The position numbers and the translations under genes were made by a program. Shown here one piece after another: positions 11,924 to 22,960 of a stretch of 64,000 nt of DNA. The notes under the pieces were generated by a model. It did not search any database, was not told the DNA's origin, and saw only the letters and a program-made list of their open reading frames with translations. Source of the DNA: Paramacrobiotus metropolitanus (taxonomy: Eukaryota; Tardigrada; Eutardigrada; Parachela; Macrobiotidae); NCBI RefSeq assembly GCF_019649055.1, contig NW_026570232.1, forward strand, positions 806,001 through 870,000. The letters are read 5' to 3'. How positions within the stretch are numbered: the stretch's first letter is position 1; every line of letters begins with the position of its first letter.

Positions 11924-14900
11924 TGTTTTTTTGTTTCTGTTAGATTGTCTTTTGTATTCGCTAATCAATAAACAATCACTAATCACAAACATGGAATAGT
12001 ACATAGCATTAAGGGAAGTGACCCGATACATGGTGTCAAATTTGTGTATACTATATTTATATATTTACTATACGATTAGATATATTATGTATGTACTGTA
12101 TACACGAGTGGTTTTGGCCTTATAGGCATGATGACTATCACTTTCGCGCGTTCCCAAACACTTTTTGCTATGTTTTATGACATTCTGTACCCAGAATCAT
12201 GTTTTGTACCCTATACTTACAACTGAGGACATAAATTATATATGGTGAGTCTTCAACGCCTGCATATATGCTGAAAATTCTAGTTTCTCTTACGAGTTAG
12301 AACAATGGAGCAAGACTTCGGTTCATGGTTTGCCGGTTTGGAGTGTGTGGACCCTGCAGCCCTGCTCGGTTGTTCTTGGTGACAGCACCTCGGCGTCGCG
12401 GCTGGCTCATTATGCCGGGCTGGGCGATTGCCAATACAGCGTTTCCACGGAAGCGCTTAAATGGTTGATTCGTCCCATACTCTTTTTATACTGTATTTTC
12501 CAACTTCCTGGTCAGAAAGGTCAACTTAATTTCGTCACACGCTGCCATTCTGCTTGGAGGTGGGCGTCGCTGCAGTATGTTTCCGGGTTGAATTCGTGAT
12601 TTTGGATGCTGGTTGAGTAAGCCGAGACGAGGAATTGCGGAAGTGGTTATTGTTAATTGCGCTACATACTTCTTAGTTCTTTTGTTTATGTTCAGACTTT
12701 CAGTGAGAGTATAATTGTTGATTTTCATAATTTAAGCGAAGTTTAAGAACCAATACAGACGATTCACAAGAGATCAGTCATTGTTAGTTTTCCTAATCCA
12801 GAACATAAAACTACACTCGTGCATGCTGTAATGGGATACCGCAACAAATTGACCCGTGAAGATCCAGCTGCACTGCATAAAGTTGAATTACAGTTTTTCT
12901 GCGCTAACAGTTTGAGTTTTCCTCTTCAGATTCCATCTCGGAAACGTCGCGATTACGGATTAATGTTGTCATAATTGTTTTCCTTCATTCTCTCATCCTC
13001 TTCGTATCCGAGTAAAGTGCTGATAAAATCTCCTGATCATGAGTTGTAGAGCGTACAACCCATATTTATATTGTTCAGTTTTTTTTAGCTTAATAAAACC
13101 TCTGAACATCATGATCAGGTACAATACATTCACGAAGTACTCAGTATTGTCAGTTAACTCACACTCACAACGTTTACAACCTTGATCTTTCAACGTGATC
13201 ATCTGTATGGTTACGTTCGAAGCAGCAGCAGCGATAAAACGTAGATATAACAAAAACCACTTCCTCGATGCTTTCTTGAGTCGGAAGCGTTTCCATTACA
13301 GAAATGACATTTTCTCGTTGAATTTGAATTGACAGTTGCTGCCGACTATATTCTTTCGCCCGCTTCTGGCCGCGGGTGATGACTGATCTTTTCCACTAGC
13401 TTCTTGGTCCCATCTCCCCAAGGTCCGTAGATCTCGAAGGCTGCGGCAACTACTCAGTAGGTGGTATCTTAGTGCGATGCTCATTTGGAAGGATCGGAGT
13501 TGTTTTCCGGCAGATTACCAAGGCATATATACTCGTATATATAATAATATGCATGCTGCCGATAGCGCATGGATCCAGATTCCGACACCGCTTTCAAAAT
13601 CTGGAGTCTGGAATCGACATTGCTTTCAGAGGGGCGATTTCCTCCTGCGTTGTGCCCAGTGCGGTTAATCTCGAGAATGCTGAGAGTGGCGCGGGAGTGT
13701 CCCATGGCCAGCTTTCGGAACGCGAAGAAGAGCGACCGAAGGAGTATATTCAGTATTGGCCATTGTCTCCATGTTCGTGTGGCTACCTCTACATCTGAGA
13801 TCAGTGGCCGTACCGAGTAAGCCGATGCCCAGTCAAACCGCCCAGGTGAACGAGAAGGGATGCTTTTGTAGCCAGCTGGGATGACCCATGGTTACATTAA
13901 TATTAGCGATAGTTTCAACGGCGTCGCTGCAATACATAATTATGCGTATCATTGTAACGTGTACGTACTCTGTATGTACTTCTTAGACTTCAGCGACGTC
14001 TTTTATAGGCGATCCGCGATGACGTGTTTCTTGCGATTGTTTAATGCCGATGTTTTTATGGAAAGTGTAATTAACTGCGTTGATATGCAGTGAAATATAT
14101 GCCGCACATCTGGTGCGGCATCAGTAATGTTATGTAATAACAATATGATGGTGCGTATAGAAGTATTTTTGTTTTCCGGCATTCCGTTTCATGCATATTA
14201 GTATGTGGATGTTGCGTTAACCCTGACGATCCTTAACACTTGACATAATTCCCGAAAGACCCCCACACTCGGTGAAGTGCCCAGCACTTTCAAACAATAA
14301 TTTATTGGTTTTCTGGAGATGATCGATAAATCTCCGTTCTCGCCATCTGCAGACAAACCATGTTTAAGCCTTTTCGGTGCAGTTGCTGATGCTGAGCAAT
14401 GAGAAGAAAAACGTGTGCGTATCACTACTGGCTACGCACTGTAAAGTGAATGATTACTGAATTATATTGTTGACAGCCAGGATTTCAAACTTACGATTGT
14501 CCGCAACTTGTTTCCACTTATAAACCCATACGCTGGTCCCTTTTTAACAACAATTCTGACGTGGGCGACATAATCAAACATCCATGTTGCTGTAGCATTT
14601 CTTATGCGGAATTTGCGCTGAATTTATAGCTTCAATCCGAAATATATTTTTTCTTTGTAGAGCTTGCGCAGTTACGGAGTCGGCAATAGCGCGTATTCCT
14701 AGCGAATGATCAGATTATTGGAGTTTAACAATGAAGGTGAGATGATCAGCTGTTTCAGCGTGCCTGCATTAAAATTTGTAGGTAAGTAGCGCATGCAGTG
14801 TAAGTAATTGTGTTTACCTACTGTATTGTACGAGTATCGTAAACAAATCGCTATTAGTAATTATTACTGCTGTTTTTCTGCAAGGAGTTCAGGAAACTGA

Positions 14901-15897
14901 ATTTTCTGTAGATTTCGGGTTGCAAAACTGTAATTTCTTTTTTCAAACACCGCGCATTTAATACTGACGATACACGTCGCATGTCCATCTGTTCAATAAT
15001 TCGTATGTGTTACCAATATTGTTTGTAAACTTACAGCCAGATGAGCCGAATGAGCGAATTACAACACTATACATATTGCAAATGTCACCCGAAACTGGAA
15101 GCGGCAAAAACATGGTACGACAAGTTCATTAATAACAGTTTAATGGATTAAATTTCAGTGATGTAAAGTGTTAAATTCCAAACCTATTTTTGGCTGCAAT
15201 TCAGCTGTGCAATGGCGAACCTTGATGGTGCGCAAAAAAATAATTTGTACCTACGTGTTGTTCTGGCTGATTAATATTGAAGTGGCTTTGACCTTTCCCA
15301 GGCATTGTACAGTAAACTATTCTCAAACAGTCTGATTTTATATCTGACAGTTTTAAGCAGCTTCGTATATTCTTGTACCGTGCATTGTTACTTGCTTATA
15401 TAGTATACTTGTATTTTACGCTGTTTTTTAACTTAAAGATTTTTTGCTACTTTAAATTGTTCTGTGTGACGTGCATCAACAATTCAACATTATCTGTAGG
15501 CAGCGTTTTATGAATTTCACGCCAATGCAATTTATTGTGTCTTAGCGTTCATATATTTACTGATATCCATTATCCAGTCACTGATTATTCCTGTTAACTT
15601 TGTGTTTATGACTGTAAAGTAATTATTCTTGGGAAATTTGTCTTGTAGAAATGACGCAATCTGGCGGTACAGTATTAATTGCACAAGATGGTAGCCGTGT
15701 TGTCCGAGTGGGATTGGTGGGTGTACGAGGCGTTTCCGGTGGGGCGACCGTGTTAACGTTCCCTTAAAGGATGTGGCCGGCCTGCTGCTGGCTGTTGAGC
15801 AGTTTCCGCCAAGTGCATCCTCAGACGCCTTAAGTGTCTTCTCGGGGGAAGAAACTGCTGTTCGTTCAGATTATCAATCGATCTCGATAAACAAATC
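11924..15897. other. Long intergenic stretch, no supported gene
   Basis: Contains a degenerate copy of a foldback repeat (12008-12220, separate entry) and a GC-richer island at about 13300-13870 that is open in several frames on both strands but has no recognisable domain. Short open stretches at 14198-14425 (-), 15041-15151 (+) and 15651-15767 (+) are unassigned. Parts near 15650-15897 may be 5' UTR of the gene that starts at 15898. Confidence 0.35.
12008..12220 (+). repeat. Degenerate single arm of the 34.8-kb foldback repeat
   Basis: Begins TTAAGGGAAGTGACCCGATA, like the arm start at 34783. Further on it keeps 'cgcgttcccaaacac...ttgttttatgacattctgtaccc', matching the arm near 34850-34890. 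Many mismatches and an AT-rich insertion lie between. It is an old, solo arm of the same family. Confidence 0.6.
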
Positions 15898-18766
15898 ATG
15901 CCATTCAGTGTCCAGAGAGTTCTGCTGTTCTATTATGGTAAGAAATGCAGCCGGGAGGGAATTTATTTGGTAAAAACTCACTGCTCATTCAGTAGACCAT
16001 GTGTGCGCTCATGTATAGACTATTCAAGAGTAGTTATGACTACTTATCAGATAAAAATCGATTTTTGTTCCGGATATAAACCCGAATATCACCAACACGA
16101 ATCACTGTCGGCAAAGCAAAATATTACCATCTGGATGGTTTTCATGAATAATCGATCCACACTCCCCAGCTACTGCTGTTTAAACTTTTAAAACAGTTAA
16201 ACTTTTGGTTTTGAATAGATTTCGAAAACAAATTAAAAAAATTAGAATATATATACATACGAATACGTATAATCGAATACGGATACGTATTTAAAGAAAC
16301 ACTTTGATAACTTTTTTAGTACTATTGGCTATCGCAGAAAGAAACATTTTCGTCCAATCAGCAGCCAGTGGTAGCAAAACGCTAACCGTGGTGGAGAACA
16401 TCGTGCAGTACTCGGAAGCGGCCATGGACGCCAAAGCCAAGTCCAATCCGGCGCGTAATGCGCCGCCGGCCGTAGTTGCCGGCGGCGACTCCAGCCGTTT
16501 CGTCACCGCAGGGATTCCCCGGAAGACGGCCTCGAAATTTGCTATTAGTATATCTCGTGCCAGGGAAAAAATTGCCCAGACATTCAAGTTCATTGTCCGA
16601 CCGAAATCCAGCGTGGCGCGACCGGCTGTGGCACAGCTGATTGCGCCGGTTTACAAGATTGACGGAGGTACATTAATCAATAACGTGATATTTGGGTGCG
16701 TATCTGTTTGCATAATTAGTCTAAGGAAATTAAAACGTGGCGTTTAGATGTAGATATTCAATTCAATCTGTGTAGACACACAGAATACAGCAATGGCACA
16801 CTAAAATAAAATCACTGTTGACTGAGTGCTGCAATGATTATTTATAAATTATACATATGTTAAATATACGTAAATATGTACCCGTAATTACATTCTCGCA
16901 GGTTCACGGAATAATCATATCGATCAGCTGGTGAATAGCATAATGATGCATACGAATCGCAGTGTTTTGTACGACGCGGAATTGAAGTCTATGATCGTTA
17001 CACAAGCGGAAATGCGGACAATGACGGCGGAGAATGGCCAGAGTAACATTCTGATTCACTCCAAATTGATTGATGTTTGTTGGTTGTATCGGTGGAATTT
17101 CGAGTTCCCGCTAGCGCGATTACCCGGCGTAATCATCGCTTTTCTGGCTGATGACACCATTTCGGGCAGCAATTTCCAGGACAAGGCTGAGTACGTATCG
17201 AGCATAAATTCTGACATGGTAGTAGTATCACCATGAGTCTGACTATAAGCGCGGTATAATTTGTTGTTTTGCTCTATCAGTTTGAATACGTTCAACTGTC
17301 TTGTAAGTTGTTTTTGCAAATTGTGGTGTTTCACGTATGTTTCGCTCGCTTTTTTTAAAGCAGTAAAAACTCTTCGCTTTCTGTACTTGCAGCTTCTTGG
17401 CTGGATTTATGCAGCATGCACTGGATGTGTACAATAAGATGCGCCAGAGTCCGGAGAGACTGTTTACCGTTTTCCAAATTCCATCGGGTACAATTCTTAA
17501 ACACTGTGAAGCGGTCGCAGCCGAGGAACCGTTCACGATTGCCGTACACAATCTGCTGGGAATCTATTCGGCGCACACTATCCACAGGGAATTTCTTGCC
17601 GGTACTTACAGTTAGTTAGAAGAAAACGACAGCAAATTTAGCACAATGACATACGAATTATGAGGATCTAAGTTATGCGGGGGAAAATAGCTTTACTGCG
17701 TCTGACGTATCTATACACATTTGCAAACTTCATCTGTGCAAAAAAAAACACTGATTCTTGAGCCTAGATATGCATGTGATTAACGTTGTTAGTACGGCAC
17801 CAGTAGGCTACGCTATAAAGGTTCATTAATCATTAATACAATTGTATGTTCCAACATATGGCTCAACAAAGGGACACATACTGTATTATTGCTTTCAGAT
17901 TTGGTGGAAGCCAGCACAGTTTGCACTGACGAAATCGCCAAAGAACCTGTGTTCCATGAAGTTAGCCCATGCTTCTTTTATAAAATTAATGTCAGCCAGC
18001 TTCTCGATTTGAGAAAACCTGATAGTATATTCCGCAACGACGATATCTGCCGGTAAGATGCCAATGCAACGCAACATGGGCGAAATGAATTAGCAAATTA
18101 GCGCCTTCCGTATCTGCAACAAATTATACAGGCAATTCTAAATTAAAGAAGAATGAAGGTGCCGGTATAAAGTTGTTTTACGAAACTTTATTTCATACTG
18201 TACGGAAAATTAGCCAATAAGCGATTTTTGTACAGCTTGTTACTTATTACGGTTTACATTTCTTGGATGTAAACCGTAATAAAAAATTATTAGTAATGAT
18301 TTTATAACTCTTCTAAGAGGACTTACTTTACGCATACCTCATGGGCTGCGTTATAAAAATCATGAAACAAATGTTCAGAGGTAATATTGATCTTTTAGTG
18401 AAGTTTCCTAATTACATATTTGTTAGGTATGTTACGATTTCGCATGAACTTGACCTTTCTTACAGGTACTACTTCAGTCCTCCTATGTTATCCTGCATTT
18501 CGCGAGCTTGGTCGTCGAACTGCACAGTCGACATGCTGTTGACAATCAACATGTTCATTAGGAATTTCTTTCTGTGTGCGGAATCGCTTCCTAGGGACAC
18601 GGTATTGTTGATTGCACTGTTATCATCAGAAACACTTTGTTTCGTTAGAACAAACTTCTGTGACGATAAGGCTGCTAATTTGTCTAGGCAATCTTACTCC
18701 AGGATGATGAATATTTACGAGATTTCGAAAAGTTGTACGGTTCAGCTTCGCCGATCTGTCAAATAG
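15898..18766 (+). CDS. Orphan secreted protein with a cysteine-rich C-terminal half, six exons
   Basis: I rebuilt six exons: 15898-15937, 16320-16667, 16902-17190, 17393-17601, 17899-18052 and 18466-18766. All five junctions are GT-AG and keep frame (phases 1, 1, 2, 1, 2), giving 446 residues. Residues 1-20 form a signal peptide or anchor (MPFSVQRVLLFYYVLLAIAE). Residues 30-125 are Ala/Ser/Lys-rich without cysteine. From residue 189 on there are eleven cysteines (189, 264, 304, 320, 346, 357, 366, 384, 405, 412, 437), suggesting a disulphide-bonded extracellular domain. Distinctive stretches are FLAGFMQHALDVYNKMRQ and EVSPCFFYKINVSQLLDLRK. I recognise no family. Exon 4 can also be read through to a stop at 17615, so a short form is possible. 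The last exon might end at the GT at 18601 if a further exon exists. The first exon is short, so the exact start is the weakest part. Confidence 0.65.
18244..18282. repeat. Perfect 16-bp inverted repeat (hairpin) in an intron
   Basis: TTATTACGGTTTACAT at 18244-18259, a 7-nt spacer, then its exact reverse complement at 18267-18282. It lies in intron 5 of the orphan secreted gene. Confidence 0.8.
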
Positions 18767-19715
18767 GTGAGCGGTTTGCTTACTTGCGAACAAAAAACAA
18801 ATGCATAAATTTTTAAGTAATTCTAGCCGATACGTTAAGGTATCTGCTAGAATTCTGTATTTTTCTGATAGTTCTTGTAAGAAAAACACATTTAAAAGTG
18901 TTCGATCTATTGTACACTGACTGTTAGACTATTAGCGATGGAGAAAATCATCAGATGTATGCCAAATACGCTGGACGGGAGCTTATGTACATTTACCTAG
19001 TACATTTACTTAATTAAGAGATTTTGCCTGCGCCTGTGCCGGCAAGTCCCGAGGCGAACATTAATTTATGGAAGTATTGCAAATATTAATTTATGGAAAT
19101 ATTGCGAAAAAACTCTTACCGGTGTTCTGTTTTTTAGGAGTGTTTGGATTTATTCCAAAAACCGTACTGTGCGTTTCAACTATATTTTTGCGCCTGAAAC
19201 TCACGCTGTGGTAATGCACACGGTTTTGCAACTGACTGCTTTTTTAGCATTTCCTTAAATTATTTGCAGAATCGAAACAGTATTTCAAATTGTTTTTGAC
19301 AATTACGAATTAGCTCATGATCAGAGAGCTTGTTCTTTTTTTAACTTTCGTTACATGTTACGTGCCTTACAAACGTGTAAATACTGTAGCTGCAGTTTAG
19401 CGGTGTCTTTCTATGGATTTGGTCTCTGTTGTGATGCACAAAGAACAAAGGTGTAGTCCATCTTCGTATGACCAGTTTTTATTATACTGAGTTAAACAGT
19501 GATAGATAGTTATACCTTATAACTTGTAAGTACATTTATTTTATTCGCACCCTTATCTATCTTGGTAATCTTGTTCGCATGGTATTTGTACAAATATACT
19601 AATTAAGGAAAGTCGAATTTAATAAATTGTTACGTAGTTTGCCTTGAAATGACAAAACAGGAACACATGTGCGACCAGTTGATGCAAAATAACAAAACGC
19701 CATTTAACAATCAAG
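18767..19715. other. Intergenic, between two converging genes
   Basis: AT-rich 3' flanks of the orphan secreted gene (+) and the cadherin-like paralogue C (-). Nothing else seen. Confidence 0.45.
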
Positions 19716-21365
19716 TTAATACGGCGCTGCGTTAGCGCAGTTGTCTAAAGTCATTATTCGAAGACAGCCGACGCCAGTTCTGCCGGAAGTGTCCCGCGCT
19801 AGCACCTGTACCGGCTGTATTGTCTGGCGCGCGCGCAGCGGAACAGCAGCATAGATTGTTCCTGTACTATCAATCCTGAAATTTGTGTTTGGAGGCGGAA
19901 TTGAGTACGTAACTTTAGCGGTCTCGTCTTCCATCCAGATAGTCCCAATTGTAGCGCCTGCTCCACAATTTCCTATGCAGTACAATAATTTACAATATTG
20001 TTGTGGTGAAACTTTAAACTTCCCACAATGACATGGTTATATTGTATGAGTACTACTTTATTAGTACTGCAGTGTAGCTGTGGTCATCCAATGTTTCTAA
20101 TTACTCATGAAATCATAAAAATACGGACCATCAATTACCTTCCGTTTTCACGGTGCAGTATAAAAATATAAATCCGATTTTATTTTCTAGTTAATTTCTA
20201 ATGCTTACTGGTCATCAGAAGAAACTCCCATTGACCAAATTTCAAAGTGGAAGGTGATGCCGGCGTGGCGACACACTGCGCGGCTGTCGTGGTCATTTGC
20301 GTCGTCGATGTTGTGGTGGTGGTTGTGGTAGTTGTCGTTGTGGAAATCCGTGGACAGTCATTACTAACAGTAACATACGCTGACGCGGTTCTCTCTGTTC
20401 CCTTCATGGCCGTCACCGTAAAGGTCACGCCTAATGCAGGAAACGCTCCCGTTAAGTACAACTGACCATTAGGATACAGCTTTATATATGATGGAATATC
20501 CTGTCCGGTGTACGTCGTTGTATACACCGAACGAGCGTACGGCGCCACCGAACCAATATACGTCCCGTTGGTACAAGTGGTAACACTGAAGCTATACGAA
20601 GTCTGCCGGAAAGGTGACATGGTCGTGGTGGTTGTCGCTGCACTGCAGGGCGCGATGTTGACTGTAACGAAAGTGGTGGTGGTGCTGCCCGCATCCAGAT
20701 CTTGAGCTTGAACGACGAATATAAAGGAACGACCGGATGAAAGAGGTTGTGCGATGAACAACTGACCGTTGGCCGGGTTAATGGCGAAATTGGGATCGTT
20801 GCTGGGAATATTAAAGCGCACGGCGTTGGGGAAGTATGTGAGAGCCAACTGGTCGATGAATGTTCCGGCAGTTGTTGGGTTGCTTATGCAGAATGAGTAG
20901 GATGGGTTTTGGAAAGAAAAATCCGTCGGTAGGGCCGCCTGGCGGGAGTACCTTTCCTAGTAGTACAATTCAGTATAAATTTGAACTCGAAATTACACCC
21001 ATGTATTCGGCATTTTTGTGCCACATCCATTTCTAGGTCACAAAAAACTTGGAACAAGAATGTGGCGATAGCTGATGTCGGTTTTGATAAATTATTTTGA
21101 TGGAGCATTAGTTCAAGAAAGTACATTACTTAGATGTGGAACCACATTACCCACATGCATAAAAACGATGCAGAGATATATACTCGTAGATACATGTGCT
21201 CGCCTGCATTATTCTATGTGCCAGTTCAATCCGATTAGTTTAGCGCTGGCATTTGCAACAAATGCATGACGGCTTACTTACCGTGCTTTGGATACCTAGG
21301 ATTGATGTAAATATGAGAATCAAACTATAAAGGTGGATTCGGCACATAATACCGGTTGGATCCAT
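19716..21365 (-). CDS. Secreted cadherin-like repeat protein, paralogue C
   Basis: Exons on the minus strand: 21365-21282, 20938-20209 and 19972-19716, in phases 0 and 1, 356 residues. Exon 1 encodes only a signal peptide (core HLYSLILIFTSILGIQS), donor gtaagt. Exon 2 opens with FSFQNPSYSFC and then a cadherin-like unit: DPNFAINPANGQLFIAQPL followed by FVVQAQDLDAGSTTTTF. A second unit follows, then a Thr-rich linker of about 20 residues encoded by a (gtt/gtg)n-like tract. Exon 3 completes a third unit (NFRIDSTGTIYAAVPL, VQVLARDTSG). The pattern 'F.I....G.l.....L......v.A.D..' is that of cadherin strands, but the Ca2+-binding DxNDN/DRE motifs are not clear, so 'cadherin-like' describes fold only. 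No transmembrane segment, so probably secreted and matrix-associated. The ATG at 21365 lies 4 nt from the start of a 368-bp inverted-repeat element; a second ATG is at 21347. Confidence 0.75.
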
Positions 21366-21368
21366 AAT

Positions 21369-21736
21369 AGGCATATCCCGCTGAATACAAATTGTAAAGA
21401 ACAGGAGATGACAAGAGAACAGGAGATGACTTATGGTGATTGCTTGTGATAACTAAAATTGCCAATTTTGACTTAAATCTGCTCAGCTTTGTACGGAAAT
21501 AACGATGCGGGAAGTGTCATTTCTGTAAAGTTGATGCTGAAATGAGCAATGAAGTCGAAAAGTTATTCGCAAGTAGTGTTTTGACTGTTTGCTGGATTAC
21601 CGGTAGCAGACTTAGAATTCAGGTTTAGCCGGAAGTTCGCAGCATTCTCTAAGGATCGCACTACCACTGCCCTGTTCATCTTTGTTGTGCTGCAGCGCAC
21701 CTGTTCTTTACAATTTGTATTCAGCGGGATATGCCT
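21369..21736. mobile_element. 368-bp element with perfect 36-bp inverted termini
   Basis: The 36 bases at 21369-21404, beginning AGGCATATCCCGCTGAATAC, recur exactly as the reverse complement at 21701-21736. The interior of about 296 bp has no coding capacity. This is the structure of a MITE or other non-autonomous DNA transposon. I see no convincing target duplication. Its left end touches the start-codon region of paralogue C, so it forms that gene's immediate upstream DNA. Confidence 0.7.
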
Positions 21737-22342
21737 TTACAAGAACCAACTGAGTCAGCAATTCTCTATAACAGTTACTCATGAAAAATAATGTTCGGTA
21801 TATATGCAGGCTTAACGCTTCCAAAGAATGTGGTCGGTCTACAGTGGCCTGCTCGTAAGGTACAATATATCACATAATAAAACATGCAGAAGTCAAGACT
21901 ATTTAATGTACTTAAAGTCTTCTAAATTCTCGTAAAAAAATTAGTTACGAATGTTTATAAAAGTATACCATAAAAAACTATCTGCTTATTAGTTATTACT
22001 ACTTCGATTATCTATGTAAAGTGTATGCATCACCGAAAATTTCTCAAACAACTGCATGACTGGTACAAAAGATACAAACCAAACAACTTTGTATAGACTA
22101 TAGAGTGAACAATCAGATGGTAAGATTTCTATTTGAAGACTACATATTTGCAACAGTAGGTCCCAGTGCTGACCGACGGACCTCCAAAAACATTGTCATA
22201 CTTATTTCCGCGCGATTAACTTTTCATTTCCTACCATACACTGGAAGTCTGGAACCGATATACTACTCGTGGTACTGCAATGATACACTCTAACAGATAC
22301 ATGCTTTGTATGCAAAAATATTTCAATCGATCGATGTTTTTA
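21737..22342. other. Intergenic between cadherin-like paralogues C and B
   Basis: AT-rich and without a convincing open frame. Contains the 3' flank of paralogue B. Confidence 0.4.
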
Positions 22343-22960
22343 TTAGCCAATAATGTCTGGAGACGACTGGGATCCGTAGCAGTTTGCCGGTATAATAATA
22401 GTAACCGGCACCGCAGATGTTTGTCCGTCACTTGTGGCCATCACGTGCAGGGTCTGTGTTGTCCCGGACAACGGTGGTGTGTTGGAAACCAAGATTTGCC
22501 CGGCGGGGTTGATAGTAAAGTACGGACTTCCGCCCAACGCATAGGTCACCGCTGACCCCGTGCTCGTTGTGACCGTGAGTTGTCCAACGATTGATCCGCT
22601 GTCGCAGTTCGTGGCCGTGAATTCAAAGGCAGGGTAGGTCATCTGGGGTGTAGCGGGAGTAGTCAGAACCGTGTTGACTGGTCCACATGGCGATGTGTTG
22701 ACGGTAATATAAGCGGTCGCAGCGCTGCCGGTGTTGAGGTCCTGGGCTTGTACGGTGAAGGCATACGATTGGCCGGATGGTAAGTTTTGGGCAATCACTA
22801 GGTTTCCCTTGTCGGGATCGACGACGAAATTGGGATCATGGCTGGGAATGGAGAAGTGGATGGCGTAAGAAGAATATGTCATGCGCAGTTGGTCGAGATA
22901 TGTGCCGGCTGTTGCCGGACTCGGCACGCAGAATGTTCGAGAAGGATCTTGGAAAGATAG
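22343..22960 (-). CDS. Cadherin-like repeat protein, paralogue B (5' end not found)
   Basis: One exon, 22960-22343, with a plausible acceptor (aaccaatcag) and stop TAA, 205 residues. It opens LSFQDPSRTFC, parallel to FSFQNPSYSFC in paralogue C. It continues DPNFVVDPDKGNLVIAQNL and AFTVQAQDLNTGSAATAYI, and ends with a unit nearly identical to paralogue A (TYALGGSPYFTINPAGQILV) and the tail CYGSQSSPDIIG, which matches A's tail CNGSQSGPDIG. An upstream signal-peptide exon in phase 0 is expected but I found none between 22961 and 24525. Either it is short and missed, or the gene has lost its 5' end and is decaying. The sequence itself has no internal stop. Confidence 0.6.
   Translation of the reverse strand, partial: LSFQDPSRTFCVPSPATAGTYLDQLRMTYSSYAIHFSIPSHDPNFVVDPDKGNLVIAQNLPSGQSYAFTVQAQDLNTGSAATAYITVNTSPCGPVNTVLTTPATPQMTYPAFEFTATNCDSGSIVGQLTVTTSTGSAVTYALGGSPYFTINPAGQILVSNTPPLSGTTQTLHVMATSDGQTSAVPVTIIIPANCYGSQSSPDIIG

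Noticed and set aside
14198-14425. Minus-strand 75-codon frame
   Set aside because: Somewhat protein-like but no domain and no partner exons on that strand nearby.
17397-17615. Stop at 17615 as the end of the orphan secreted protein
   Set aside because: Downstream exons at 17899 and 18466 continue the same frame through GT-AG sites and add cysteine-rich sequence. The read-through form is kept only as an alternative.
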